NCBI GenBank assembly: GCA_903893745.1
Contig: CAITNF010000004.1
Coordinates: 1 to 64,000, forward strand
From: an uncultured Actinomycetes bacterium
GTDB taxonomy: Bacteria > Actinomycetota > Acidimicrobiia > Acidimicrobiales > RAAP-2
Reading direction: 5' to 3'
Length of the DNA stretch: 64,000 bases
In this document: one piece after another, positions 15,863 through 24,918 of the stretch
Numbering within the stretch: the stretch's first letter is position 1
How the letters are laid out: each line of letters begins with the position of its first letter
Notes under the pieces: model-generated
Told to the model about the DNA's origin: nothing
Database searches by the model: none
Seen by the model: the letters and a program-made list of their open reading frames with translations, nothing else
Made by a program: the position numbers and the translations under genes

Positions 15863-17230
15863 GTGGCCGACTACCTACCGCACACGTCAACTGAAGTCGA
15901 AGAGATGCTGTCGTTTCTTGGAATGAATTCAATGGATGAGCTCTTCGCACATATTCCCGCAGCGGTGCAACTGGCGCAGGGTCTTGATCTCCCTGCGGGC
16001 GTGAGCGAGCCCGACGTGGCGGCCAGCTTTGCCCAACTCACCAGCGCCAACCGAGCGACCACGACGGCGTTGACCTGCTACGCGGGGGCCGGAGCGTACG
16101 ACCATGAGGTGCCCGCGGTGGTCAAGGCCCTAGGTTCGCGTTCAGAATTTATGACCGCCTATACCCCCTATCAGCCTGAAGTGGCGCAGGGGATTTTGCA
16201 GGCAATCTTTGAGTATCAAACTCTCATCGCGCGACTGAGCGGTCTGCCCATCGCGAACGCTTCGCTCTACGACGCCGCGACCGCACTCGTCGAAGCACTC
16301 AATATGGCGCACGGGGCGACTGGCCGTTCGAAGATGATTGTCTCGGCGGGTGTCCATCCGCACTGGCGCTCGGTAATCAAAACCTTCGCTTTGGGCACCG
16401 GGCACGAGATTGTCGAAGTGCCGCTCCATAATGGGACCACGGACTTGTCATTGGTCGACGTCTCGAACGCGGCGGCCGTGGTGGCGGCGTATCCCAACTA
16501 TTTAGGGGTCCTCGAGGATCTGACGACACCCAAAGAGATCGCCCGGGCCAATGGGGCGCTCTTCGTGATTGGTGGTGATCCGGTGGCCGCGGGAGTCTTG
16601 AAGACCGCGGGCCAGTGGGGTGCAGACGTCTTTGTGGGCGAGGGACAACCCTTCGGTACTGCACTGAGCTTCGGTGGACCGTATCTCGGTCTGTTCGCGT
16701 GCACGCAAGAACAGATTCGTCGTCTACCGGGAAGAATCGTTGGCGAGACGGTTGATTCCAACAATCGACGCTCATTTGTCACGACCTTGCGAGCGCGCGA
16801 GCAAGATATTCGACGTGAAAAAGCGACGTCCAACGTCTGTACGAATCAGACATTGATGGCGGTAACGGCCGCCATTCAGCTGGGCTGGCTCGGGACAAAC
16901 GGTCTTCGAGAGGTGGCCACTCGCTGTGCGCAAGGCGCTCACTACCTCTTTGATCGCGTGGTCGAAGTCGCCGGAGTACGGGCCGTATCAACAGAGCCAT
17001 TCTTTCGAGAATTTGCCGTGACGTTGCCAATGAGCGCCAACGAAGTCATCAGCAAGATGGCCGACGAGGGGATTCTGGCTGGTATTGCGGTGCGCGCGCT
17101 CGCGGGGGAGCGTGACGCCTCACTAGCCACGGACAACGAAAACGTTCTGTTGATTAGCGTCACCGAGCGACGAACACGAAGTGAGCTCGATCGCTACGTC
17201 AAAATTTTAGAAAAAGTGGTTGCCAAATGA
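15863..17230 (+). CDS. gcvPA: glycine dehydrogenase subunit 1 (P protein, alpha)
   Basis: This 455-residue subunit is the N-terminal half of the split P protein, which decarboxylates glycine using PLP supplied by the beta subunit. Family segments are YLPHTSTEVEEML, TCYAGAGAYDHEVPA, TAYTPYQPEVAQGILQAIFE and ASLYDAATALVEA. It starts at GTG 15863 and its stop overlaps gcvPB as ATGA, consistent with equal production of both subunits. Confidence 0.95.
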   Translation: MADYLPHTSTEVEEMLSFLGMNSMDELFAHIPAAVQLAQGLDLPAGVSEPDVAASFAQLTSANRATTTALTCYAGAGAYDHEVPAVVKALGSRSEFMTAYTPYQPEVAQGILQAIFEYQTLIARLSGLPIANASLYDAATALVEALNMAHGATGRSKMIVSAGVHPHWRSVIKTFALGTGHEIVEVPLHNGTTDLSLVDVSNAAAVVAAYPNYLGVLEDLTTPKEIARANGALFVIGGDPVAAGVLKTAGQWGADVFVGEGQPFGTALSFGGPYLGLFACTQEQIRRLPGRIVGETVDSNNRRSFVTTLRAREQDIRREKATSNVCTNQTLMAVTAAIQLGWLGTNGLREVATRCAQGAHYLFDRVVEVAGVRAVSTEPFFREFAVTLPMSANEVISKMADEGILAGIAVRALAGERDASLATDNENVLLISVTERRTRSELDRYVKILEKVVAK

Positions 17231-18741
17231 GTCGTACTGCCGCACCCGGGGGCCGTGCCGCCTCGGCCCCGCTGCTCGGTCACGAGATCGAGCCCACGCT
17301 CTTTGAACTCTCCGTAGCGGGGCGCTCCTCGTATCAGTTACGAACTACTGACGTACCAGCAACACCCCTGAGCGATCTCGTTCCCATCGAGCACCTCAAT
17401 GACGAGGTAGTGAAGCTCGCCGAAGTGTCGGAACGAGATTTGGTAGGTCACTTCACGCGACTGGCCCACCGACAGTTTGCCGTGGACTTAGGCGCGTACC
17501 CATTGGGTTCGTGCACGATGAAGTACAACCCAAAGTTCTGTGACGCGGTGGCTGGTGACCCCGGTCTCAACAGTGTGCATCCCGCAGCACCCGCGCACCT
17601 CTGTCAGGGTTGGCTCGAGCTGCTCGTCACCCTCGAGGCCACGCTCTGCACGATTACCGGCATGAAGGCCGCCACGTTGCAACCAGCGGCGGGTGCGGCC
17701 GGAGAACTGACTGGTCTGTTGTTGATGCGCGCGTATCACACGGCAAACGGTGACCCTCGTCGACGGGTGCTGATTCCCGATTCGGCCCACGGCACCAACC
17801 CGGCGTCGGTAACGCTGGGCGGCTACGAGGTCACGACGATCCCTTCGACCGATCGGGGGCTCGTAGATATTGAAAAACTTAAAGCTGAACTCGACACTGA
17901 CGTGGCGGGCATCATGCTCACCAATCCCAACACCGTGGGTCTATTCGAAGAGCAGATCGTTGAGATCGCCCAAGCGGTACACGAGGTTGGCGGGCTGCTG
18001 TACTACGACGGAGCAAACCTCAATGCGATTTTGGGAGTGGTCCGTCCCGGCGACATGGGCTTTGACATCGTGCACATGAATCTGCACAAGACTTTCGCCA
18101 CCCCTCACGGAGGTGGGGGACCTGGGGCTGGCCCAGTGGCGGTATCGGCGCGGCTGGCGGACTACCTGCCCGGACCCAAAGCCGTACGCCTCCATGACGG
18201 CTCGTTTGATTGGTCGACGCCGCCTCGATCGATTGGTCGGGTGCACGGATGGCACGGGAATGCGCTCGTGCTCGCTCGAGCGTTGGCGTATATCCAAGTG
18301 CACGGATCGGACGGCCTGCGGCGAGTTGCACAGCACGCCGTGCTGAATGCCAACTGGTTACGCGTGCGTCTTCGCGCCACGCTCCCCGCGGCGTACGACA
18401 CAACCTGTATGCACGAATGTGTGCTGAGTGCCTCGGCGTTAAAGGCCGACTACGGCGTGCGTGGTCTCGACGTGGCGAAAGCGCTCTTGGAAGAGGGATT
18501 CCATTCACCCACGGTGTACTTCCCACTAATTGTTGATGAAGCCCTAATGTTCGAACCAACCGAGACTGAAAGTCCCCAAACGCTTGAAGCGTTGGCCCAG
18601 GCACTAGAACGGATAGCCGCGCTCGCGGTGAGCGATCCCGAGCGGCTCCATCGAGCCCCCCAGACCACACCGGTTTCGAGGGTCGACGAGGCCCGAGCCG
18701 CACGGCAGCTGGTTTCGACCGAGGACGCCGCGGGCCGTTGA
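17227..18741 (+). CDS. gcvPB: glycine dehydrogenase subunit 2 (P protein, beta)
   Basis: This 504-residue subunit carries the PLP-binding Lys in HMNLHKTFATPHGGGGPGAG. Other P-protein segments are FAVDLGAYPLGSCTMKYNP, TLQPAAGAAGELTGLL and DSAHGTNPASVTLGGYEV. It ends with an unconserved Ala/Arg-rich tail of about 30 residues. It completes the gcv operon; with gcvH it makes a full P-T-H set in the window (the L protein lpd is not seen). Confidence 0.95.
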   Translation: MSRTAAPGGRAASAPLLGHEIEPTLFELSVAGRSSYQLRTTDVPATPLSDLVPIEHLNDEVVKLAEVSERDLVGHFTRLAHRQFAVDLGAYPLGSCTMKYNPKFCDAVAGDPGLNSVHPAAPAHLCQGWLELLVTLEATLCTITGMKAATLQPAAGAAGELTGLLLMRAYHTANGDPRRRVLIPDSAHGTNPASVTLGGYEVTTIPSTDRGLVDIEKLKAELDTDVAGIMLTNPNTVGLFEEQIVEIAQAVHEVGGLLYYDGANLNAILGVVRPGDMGFDIVHMNLHKTFATPHGGGGPGAGPVAVSARLADYLPGPKAVRLHDGSFDWSTPPRSIGRVHGWHGNALVLARALAYIQVHGSDGLRRVAQHAVLNANWLRVRLRATLPAAYDTTCMHECVLSASALKADYGVRGLDVAKALLEEGFHSPTVYFPLIVDEALMFEPTETESPQTLEALAQALERIAALAVSDPERLHRAPQTTPVSRVDEARAARQLVSTEDAAGR

Positions 18742-18826
18742 CGTAGTTGCTCGGCGTCGGGCAAGTTGGTGCACCATCTGAGGGCAGTTTGACTAGCCGT
18801 AACGTGGCCAAGGGTTGCACAACTCA

Positions 18827-18832
18827 TAGGAT
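18827..18832 (+). promoter_or_regulatory. -10 box TAGGAT, leaderless start of amidotransferase
   Basis: TAGGAT, six bases, then GTG 18839. Confidence 0.5.
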
Positions 18833-18838
18833 GGAGCT

Positions 18839-19573
18839 GTGGCTAAACCTCTGATTGGCATTACTGGCCGTCGATGGCCCGCAACGAAGCTCGGCGTGAA
18901 TATTGCTGCAGCGATGACGGATTTGACCTTCGATTTACATTTCTCGGACTATTCGAAGTCGGTAGCTTTGGCGGGCGGACTGCCAGTCGAGTTGTCGCGT
19001 GACGCTGAAGTGGGGGAGATAGTCCAGCATCTTGACGGACTGGTCTTAAGCGGTGGAGCGGACATTGAGCCAAATCGCTACGGTGCCGATGAACATCCGG
19101 ATTTGGGCGATACCGAGCCTGAGCGTGACGAGTGGGAACTAGCGCTGCTGGCCGCGGCTCGAGCCAAGGGACTACCCATACTGGCAATCTGTCGCGGAAT
19201 GCAATTGGTCAACGTGGCCTTTGGCGGAACGTTGCATCAACACGTGACTGTCGACGAGGGGGCGGGCCATCCAAAGTGGGACGACGATGGGCGAAGCCCC
19301 GCTCACGGTGTGCACGTGACGCAAGGAACGATGACGTCATCGGTCCTGGAGAAAGACTTAGCTGTTAATTCGCTCCACCACCAAATCGTTGATCGCGTGG
19401 GCGAAGGCTTAATCGTGAGCGCGACGGCATCTGATGGAGTGGTCGAAGGACTCGAGACACCAGACGGCAACATACTGGGCGTCCAGTGGCACCCCGAACT
19501 CTTGGCCGCTCCTGACCCAACGTTCTCGTGGCTGATACAAAAAGCGCGCGAAGCATCAAATCTTTCGCGATGA
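18839..19573 (+). CDS. class I glutamine amidotransferase, PuuD-like
   Basis: The 244-residue protein is a peptidase C26 (gamma-glutamyl hydrolase) family member. The nucleophile Cys118 lies in LPILAICRGMQLVNVAFGG, and the His-Glu pair lies in GVQWHPELL near the C-terminus. GLVLSGGADIEPNRYG is typical of PuuD, which hydrolyses gamma-glutamyl-GABA in putrescine breakdown. A PuuB-like oxidase is encoded at 56742 but not next to it, so the pathway is only suggested. It starts with GTG and stands alone. Confidence 0.87.
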   Translation: MAKPLIGITGRRWPATKLGVNIAAAMTDLTFDLHFSDYSKSVALAGGLPVELSRDAEVGEIVQHLDGLVLSGGADIEPNRYGADEHPDLGDTEPERDEWELALLAAARAKGLPILAICRGMQLVNVAFGGTLHQHVTVDEGAGHPKWDDDGRSPAHGVHVTQGTMTSSVLEKDLAVNSLHHQIVDRVGEGLIVSATASDGVVEGLETPDGNILGVQWHPELLAAPDPTFSWLIQKAREASNLSR

Positions 19574-19594
19574 GCTGCTCGCGCAATCGTTGCC

Positions 19595-19954
19595 TCAGTG
19601 GGCGAGGGACATTCCTAGAGCAAAGAATCCTCCACACAGCAGTGGGGTAGTGACCACCAGCGTGGCCGCGTAGCGCCAATGGTGTTCGCGTTGCAACAGT
19701 GCCGGGATCGCTAGGGCCGAAGAGAACGTGGTGAGTCCCCCGCAAAATCCGGTTAGGACAATGGAGCGAATGTGCTGACTGTCCATACCCACCCACCGGT
19801 AAGCGGCCCAACCGGCTAGACCACTCCCGAGAACGTTCGCCGCCACGGTGGCCCAGGGACGCTGAGTGGGGTGGCTACGACGCACGGCGTACTCGAGAAC
19901 GTAACGAACGACACAACCCAGTCCCCCAAAAAGACTGACCAGCAGCAGGGTCAT
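19595..19954 (-). CDS. crcB2: fluoride channel subunit FluC/CrcB (second copy)
   Basis: This 119-residue protein has four membrane helices and the Fluc pore motif GFCGGLTTFSSA. Fluc channels form dual-topology dimers that export fluoride. It is the downstream member of a tandem pair, so the two may form a heterodimer with opposite orientations. The start at ATG 19954 overlaps the stop of the first copy as ATGA; an ATG at 19966 is possible. Confidence 0.92.
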   Translation of the reverse strand: MTLLLVSLFGGLGCVVRYVLEYAVRRSHPTQRPWATVAANVLGSGLAGWAAYRWVGMDSQHIRSIVLTGFCGGLTTFSSALAIPALLQREHHWRYAATLVVTTPLLCGGFFALGMSLAH

Positions 19955-20412
19955 TTCGACCGCCATTCTCGAAGCCCCAACCAAGCAGCGCCCACCCCAC
20001 CCGTCACGGCCCCGAGACCGACCAAAAGAGCTCCCACTGCACTCTGGTGCCAAATCGCCGCCAGAGCCACGAAGAGACCGGAGTAGGTAGTAAACCCACC
20101 CAGGAAGCCAGTGATCAGTACTAGGCGCCCAAGGTCGTTAGGGTCGCGGTGGCGCAGCACGCCGCGTAACAATCGCGTCGCCAGGTAAACCCCCACCAGA
20201 TTGACACTGAGCAGGGTCCAGGGGATAAGCGAAACCCACGACGGGGGTACCGCGACCAGCTGGGCACCCGAGAGAACGAATCTGCTGGGTCGCCCGGCTT
20301 GGTCGAGTTTCACCAGCAGGTCTCGAAGCAACGTTCCCGCGGCGCCGCCGCCGGCCACGACACCGAGCGACCGCACGAGCTGGCTCGGCTTCAGGGTCTG
20401 CGCTACGGTCAT
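19951..20412 (-). CDS. crcB1: fluoride channel subunit FluC/CrcB (first copy)
   Basis: This 153-residue protein has four membrane helices and the motif TGFLGGFTTYSGLFVA. The Gly-rich first helix AGGGAAGTLLRDLL is also typical. It is longer than its partner because of an extra loop of about 25 residues after the first helix. I see no fluoride riboswitch in the 136 bases upstream. The tandem arrangement with opposite charge bias is known for heterodimeric Fluc pairs. Confidence 0.92.
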   Translation of the reverse strand: MTVAQTLKPSQLVRSLGVVAGGGAAGTLLRDLLVKLDQAGRPSRFVLSGAQLVAVPPSWVSLIPWTLLSVNLVGVYLATRLLRGVLRHRDPNDLGRLVLITGFLGGFTTYSGLFVALAAIWHQSAVGALLVGLGAVTGGVGAAWLGLREWRSK

Positions 20413-20536
20413 GATGGAAACGAACTTACTCAGTAGCCGCTGGTTGACTGATGATGAAGGAGTGACTACTGCATTCCTGGCATTTCTATCACTTTACATA
20501 ACGTACATTATCGGCGCATACTGTTGAAAACCCTGC

Positions 20537-20542
20537 TAACCT
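20537..20542 (+). promoter_or_regulatory. -10 box TAACCT, leaderless start of exported protein
   Basis: TAACCT, six bases, then ATG 20549. Confidence 0.45.
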
Positions 20543-20548
20543 TGATGC

Positions 20549-20947
20549 ATGCGTCGGGTCATATTTGCCGTCATGTTTTTGGCATCCACAATGGGTTTCT
20601 TCGTCGTGCCAGCCAGCGCCGACCCCGTAGACCTCTCGAAGCCTCGATTGTCATTTGACTTAAGTGATAACAACGCACCGGCTTCGGCCTCAACGGGTGT
20701 GTTCAACATCATCGTGAATATTCTGCCTGAGGTGTCGAGTGGCTCGATTCGAATTGTCGCTTTTGCCCCTGACACGTCCGACGTTAACAATCTCGTATGC
20801 CGTTACCGGGCCGTTCAAGACAATCAAGTCGAATGTGCGTTTAATTTCACCGATAATGGAAAATGGCTGATTCGAGCACAGTACGCAGAATCTCCCCAAT
20901 CTCCGGTGATCGGCGTTGCGGTTACCAACCTGCGCGTAACTGACTAA
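20549..20947 (+). CDS. small exported hypothetical protein
   Basis: The 132-residue protein has a clear Sec signal peptide (MRRVIFAVMFLASTMGFFVV) with likely cleavage after PASA-D near residue 25. The mature part, about 107 residues, is rich in beta-forming residues and has two Cys (LVCRYRAVQDNQVECAFNF) that may form a disulfide, as in an Ig-like fold. It stands alone between the fluoride channels and an SDR gene. Not recognised. Confidence 0.75.
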   Translation: MRRVIFAVMFLASTMGFFVVPASADPVDLSKPRLSFDLSDNNAPASASTGVFNIIVNILPEVSSGSIRIVAFAPDTSDVNNLVCRYRAVQDNQVECAFNFTDNGKWLIRAQYAESPQSPVIGVAVTNLRVTD

Positions 20948-21021
20948 CGTTCGCTGAGGGCTTTGTCGGGGCGACGCTGAGTCGCTCATTGGGCTGTTAG
21001 CCGGCAATGGAAGTTTCCCTC

Positions 21022-21027
21022 TACACT
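21022..21027 (+). promoter_or_regulatory. -10 box TACACT, leaderless start of SDR gene
   Basis: TACACT, seven bases, then ATG 21035. Confidence 0.45.
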
Positions 21028-21034
21028 TCGCTGT

Positions 21035-21802
21035 ATGAACGACTTATTTGATGTCACGGGCAAGATTGTCTTGGTGACCGGTGGCAGTCGAGGGATCGGT
21101 GAGATGATCGCCCGGGGCTTTGTCGAAGCGGGGGCAATTGTCTATATCTCCTCTCGAAAAGAAGCAGTCTGTCGAGAACTAGCCCAGCAGCTTTCTCTGG
21201 TTGGCAGCTGTACTCCCCTGCCCGCCGATCTGTCCAGCGAGGCCGGCTGCAAACAATTGGCTGACGATTTTGCTCGACATGAGTCACGTCTTGACGTGTT
21301 GGTTAATAATGCCGGTGCCACTTGGGGTGCGCCCATGTCCGACTACGACAGTGCGGCGTTCAAGCGTGTCTTTGCTCTTAACGTCGAAGGTGTCTTTCAC
21401 ATGACGAAGTTTCTTCGTCCACTGCTGGAGCTGGCGGGAACCGCCGACCTGCCTTCACGAGTGATCAATATCGGATCGATTGATGGTATTCATGTTCCGC
21501 TCATGGATACCTTTGCGTATTCGTCCTCCAAAGCGGCAGTCCATCAACTCACTCGCCATCTCGCGAAGGAAATGGCTCCAGTCGTCACCGTGAACGCAAT
21601 TGCGCCGGGACCATTCGAATCCAAGATGATGCACGCCACGCTTGAGGCCTTCGGTGAGCAGATAGCCGCTGGTGCGCCTCTCCAGCGGATTGGACGACCA
21701 TCGGACATGGCCGGTGCGGCCATCTTTCTCGCCTCGCTCGCGGCGAGTTACATCACTGGGACGATTCTGCCGGTCGACGGGGGCATCGCTACCGTTGGCT
21801 AA
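21035..21802 (+). CDS. short-chain dehydrogenase/reductase
   Basis: The 255-residue classical SDR has the NAD(P) loop TGGSRGIGEMIARGF (residues 15-29), the NNAGA motif, Ser in INIGSIDGI, and the active-site YSSSKAAV (Tyr-x3-Lys). The C-terminal segment ITGTILPVDGGIATVG is typical. An Arg/Ser after the Gly loop suggests NADPH preference. Substrate unknown; 3-oxoacyl reductase or sugar-alcohol dehydrogenase are both possible. Its stop shares CTAA with the convergent HtrA gene. Confidence 0.92.
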   Translation: MNDLFDVTGKIVLVTGGSRGIGEMIARGFVEAGAIVYISSRKEAVCRELAQQLSLVGSCTPLPADLSSEAGCKQLADDFARHESRLDVLVNNAGATWGAPMSDYDSAAFKRVFALNVEGVFHMTKFLRPLLELAGTADLPSRVINIGSIDGIHVPLMDTFAYSSSKAAVHQLTRHLAKEMAPVVTVNAIAPGPFESKMMHATLEAFGEQIAAGAPLQRIGRPSDMAGAAIFLASLAASYITGTILPVDGGIATVG

Positions 21803-23103
21803 CCACCAGTAGTCGAACTGAGTACGGCCTTTAGTACTAGATGCTTGGCGCCACGGACAATCGAAACAGTGACGTGGTCGCCGGGGTGGTGCTGAGAAAT
21901 AATGCTCTGCACATCTTGAGCACTGTTTACTTTCACGCCCCCAATACCAATGATCACGTCGCCAGCTTGGATGCCGGCCTTGGCTGCTCCGGTGCCGGGA
22001 ATGACGCTCGTAATGAGTGCTCCGACTGCCGTGGTGAGTCCGTACTGGAATTGATTGGCAGTGCTGTTGTCTTCAACGAAGACACCCAGTCGGGCTCCAT
22101 GGCTGACGACGCTCTCGCCGGCGATGAGCGGCTTGAGCTGTGACTCAATGGTACCCACGGGGATTGCGAAGCCAATGTTTTGTGCGCTGGTGCCATCACT
22201 CGTTGATCCCGCGACAGCAGTATTCATTCCAATGACGGCGCCCTGCGAATCAAGAAGTGGCCCGCCCGAATTACCGGGATTGATGGCCGCGTCAGTTTGA
22301 ATCATGTTCGACAGTGTTTCAGTGGTACTAGAAGTCCCCGCGGTCACGGTGCGACCCAGGGCGGACACAATTCCTTGGGTCACGGTTGGCGTACCCGCCG
22401 CTAAACCAAGGGCGTTACCAATCGCCACTACGGCGTCGCCCGCCACCAATTTGCTTGAGTTGCCAAAGGTGACGGTAGGCAGACCCGAGGCACCGTTGAT
22501 GCGAATTAACGCCACGTCGTCTATCGGATTCGTCCCAATCAATGTTGCGGGCAGAGCCTTCGTAGATCCGGTTCTCGTGACTGATATGGTGCCGCCACCA
22601 TTGGTCGCCGCGGCAATGACGTGATTGTTGGTTAACACAAGTCCGTTCGCGCTGATAATCATCCCAGTGCCTTGGTCTTCACCCAAGGACGACTTCACGT
22701 CAATCGACACGATCGAGGGCAGAACCTTCTGGACGAGAGCCGGGATGGTCAACCCGCTGGGCAGTACCGCAGCTCCGGGACTGGAGTTCAGTGAATTAAT
22801 AGTGACCCCGCCACTCCCCCCGTTTGAAGAAGGAGCACTGAAGTGGCCGGCCAGACCCCCCACTATTGCCGCCACTAAAAGCAGCGAGAACCTCGACGAC
22901 CACGATGATGAGCGCACGGATTTCACAGCGATAACTTGGTCTGCATCAACCGTCTCGGTGATGCCAACCTGGGTTGGCAGATCGGCCGACGACGGAGCGA
23001 GCCCCGGTGGGGTCACTGGGTTGAGTACGTAGCCGCGCTCAAGGACTTCGTTCTGGCTGACGGGGGCTGGGACTTCATGGTTGACGGGCGGGAATTCGTT
23101 CAC
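21799..23103 (-). CDS. HtrA-family membrane-anchored serine protease with PDZ domain
   Basis: The 434-residue protein has a cytoplasmic N-terminus of about 70 residues, one membrane helix (about 71-90), a Gly/Ser linker, a trypsin-like domain (about 115-310) and a PDZ domain (about 335-430). The triad is H161 (LTNNHVI), D195/D196 (NPIDDVALIRI) and S279 (NPGNSGGPLLD). Such proteases act outside the membrane in envelope quality control. It starts at GTG 23103 from a leaderless promoter divergent from the Arg-rich protein gene. Confidence 0.93.
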   Translation of the reverse strand: MNEFPPVNHEVPAPVSQNEVLERGYVLNPVTPPGLAPSSADLPTQVGITETVDADQVIAVKSVRSSSWSSRFSLLLVAAIVGGLAGHFSAPSSNGGSGGVTINSLNSSPGAAVLPSGLTIPALVQKVLPSIVSIDVKSSLGEDQGTGMIISANGLVLTNNHVIAAATNGGGTISVTRTGSTKALPATLIGTNPIDDVALIRINGASGLPTVTFGNSSKLVAGDAVVAIGNALGLAAGTPTVTQGIVSALGRTVTAGTSSTTETLSNMIQTDAAINPGNSGGPLLDSQGAVIGMNTAVAGSTSDGTSAQNIGFAIPVGTIESQLKPLIAGESVVSHGARLGVFVEDNSTANQFQYGLTTAVGALITSVIPGTGAAKAGIQAGDVIIGIGGVKVNSAQDVQSIISQHHPGDHVTVSIVRGAKHLVLKAVLSSTTGG

Positions 23104-23109
23104 GACGCC

Positions 23110-23115
23110 ATGCTA
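23110..23115 (-). promoter_or_regulatory. -10 box TAGCAT, leaderless start of htrA-like gene
   Basis: On the minus strand TAGCAT is followed by six bases and GTG 23103. Confidence 0.5.
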
Positions 23116-23189
23116 GGCACTGGAACCTAAAATTTAACTAAATTGCGCTGAAATTTTCCTATAGGACGAAACGACTAGATTAGGAGCCT

Positions 23190-24494
23190 ATGTCTCGTCG
23201 CATTGAGATCGAAATTACCAGCGTAAACGGCGAGGTCGCTACCTGGCGCGCCGCCGGAGCCAAACTTCCTAAGGGAGTGCTGAACGTTGCGCTCGTGCCG
23301 GGCCAACCAGTTGTCGGCGGCGTCTATCGAGCCGACGTTGAACAGTACATGGAGGGCATGGACGTTTTGGCGGTCCTGGCCCCTAAGACGGCCTCACCGC
23401 TTGACCCACGCAACGAACGCCTCCAGTTACTGACCACGCAGAAGAAGGACTCTGAAGTCACGGTTTCGTACGCGTCGAAGGGCCGTGGTCCTCGACGTGA
23501 TGATGATCACGACGGTGAACGCCGAGAGGGTTCTAAACGGCCCACTGGACGGCCCGGTCCCAAGTCAAAGTCTTCCTCAGAGCGTGGACCTCGCCCCGAC
23601 CGTGGCGAGCGAGCCGATCGTCCGCCTCGCGCTGAAGGGGCTGCACGTCCAGATCGTGGCGGACGTCCAGACCGATCGAGTCGACCCGACCGCAGCGCCC
23701 GTCCGACCACTCCCCCAATGACGACAACGTTCCGCAATGCTCTGCTGGCCACGTTGTCACCAGAGCAGCTGCCGGTAGCCGAGCAGCTACTTCGTGGTGG
23801 CATGCCATCAGTTCGTGTGGCCGTCGCGGAGCAAAACAAGAACGCCACGGCCCAAGGACGAACCACGGTGGATCCCGAGACAATTGATCGCATCGCCGAG
23901 GAGCTGTTGGGCAAGACCACTTTGGCCCTTTGGAAGGATCGCGCTGCGGGGGGAATTGGTGCCGGTCGTGAGTTCCGACTTCGCGACCTGCGTGCAGTTG
24001 TCACGTCAGCCAAAACTGTCTCAATGGACGACGAGGCACGAGAACAGCTCAAGGAGCTCAAGGCTTCTCTGACCACGAGAATTGAAGCGCTTCGGGTTCA
24101 GTGGACCGAAAAACTCGACAACGCGGTCAACGGCGGCAATGTCGCTGAAGCGTTGCGACTCGTCGCAAGCCCACCAGACATGTCGACGCGCGTGAGCGCC
24201 GAGATGGCGACCAAGGTAGCAACGATGGCGTCCGAGGCGCTCACGGCGACTCTTGAGCCGGTTAAGTGGGTTGAGATCGTCAACCTCGTTGTTGATACAT
24301 CTATGCGCCGAAATGTGAAGCCGATTGGCATTCCCGCAGACGACGCATGTAAGAACCTGGCGGTGAAAAGCGCGGGAGCGATTCCAGAATTGGCCAAACT
24401 TCTTGGCATGAAGGTGCCGCCACCGCCACCGCCGACTCGTTCAACGCGACCCGTTCGACCAAATCGACGTCCCGCTACTCGGCCCGCATCGTAA
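23190..24494 (+). CDS. three-part protein with Arg/Asp/Pro-rich linker, function unknown
   Basis: This 434-residue protein has an N-terminal beta-rich domain (1 to about 95, MSRRIEIEITSVNGEVATWR), a low-complexity linker (about 96-180) of repeated PDRG/RPDRS units, and a helical C-terminal domain (about 180-420) ending in a Pro-run and Arg-rich tail. The linker resembles those of RNA-binding proteins such as those of the degradosome. No enzyme motif is seen. TAGGAGCCT before ATG may serve as a ribosome-binding site. It overlaps the convergent GNAT gene by 20 bases. I do not recognise the family. Confidence 0.75.
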   Translation: MSRRIEIEITSVNGEVATWRAAGAKLPKGVLNVALVPGQPVVGGVYRADVEQYMEGMDVLAVLAPKTASPLDPRNERLQLLTTQKKDSEVTVSYASKGRGPRRDDDHDGERREGSKRPTGRPGPKSKSSSERGPRPDRGERADRPPRAEGAARPDRGGRPDRSSRPDRSARPTTPPMTTTFRNALLATLSPEQLPVAEQLLRGGMPSVRVAVAEQNKNATAQGRTTVDPETIDRIAEELLGKTTLALWKDRAAGGIGAGREFRLRDLRAVVTSAKTVSMDDEAREQLKELKASLTTRIEALRVQWTEKLDNAVNGGNVAEALRLVASPPDMSTRVSAEMATKVATMASEALTATLEPVKWVEIVNLVVDTSMRRNVKPIGIPADDACKNLAVKSAGAIPELAKLLGMKVPPPPPPTRSTRPVRPNRRPATRPAS

Positions 24495-24918
24495 GAAGTC
24501 GAGCCTTCCAGCCAACTGATTCGTAGAGCGACTTGGTGGATCGATCGCCGGGCAGTGAAAGTCCGTCGCGTAAATTTGGCATTTCGCGAAGTAATAGCTG
24601 CAGGGCTGCGCGCGCGATTCCTTGCCGTCGAACGGTTGGTTTCACCATGAGAGCCATCAAGGTGAAACCTTGCACCACCGCAAAACCGGCCAGTTCCTCA
24701 CTCCTCGAAATTTTCCAGACACAGTCACGCTCTACGAGAACTGCTAGGTCTCTCTTATTGTCGTCGAATAGTTCATCGATGAGCGCAGTTCCGCCTCGGT
24801 GTGCCAGGGCTGCCACTACGAACTCGCTAAAGAGCTCGTTTAACTCGTTCGAAACGAGATCGCAACGACTAATCCTTAGTTCATCATTTGCCACAGTTGG
24901 GGAGTCGGATGTGCCCAC
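24475..24918 (-). CDS. GNAT-family N-acetyltransferase
   Basis: The 147-residue protein has the acetyl-CoA motif A as VKPTVRRQGIARAALQLLL (R/Q-x2-G-x-A) near residues 93-111 and a C-terminal SLYESVGW that fits the last GNAT strand. The N-terminal half is more variable. The substrate is unknown. It starts at GTG 24918, directly after the TAA of the DUF4193 gene, so the two genes form one transcript. Confidence 0.85.
   Translation of the reverse strand: MGTSDSPTVANDELRISRCDLVSNELNELFSEFVVAALAHRGGTALIDELFDDNKRDLAVLVERDCVWKISRSEELAGFAVVQGFTLMALMVKPTVRRQGIARAALQLLLREMPNLRDGLSLPGDRSTKSLYESVGWKARLLTMRAE

Noticed and set aside
18020-18820. 266-codon open frame on the minus strand over the end of gcvPB
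   Set aside because: It is antisense to a clear gcvPB reading frame, is Arg/Pro-rich without domain features, and has no start signal.
20413-20548. possible fluoride riboswitch upstream of the CrcB pair
   Set aside because: The minus-strand sequence does not show the conserved fluoride-aptamer segments.
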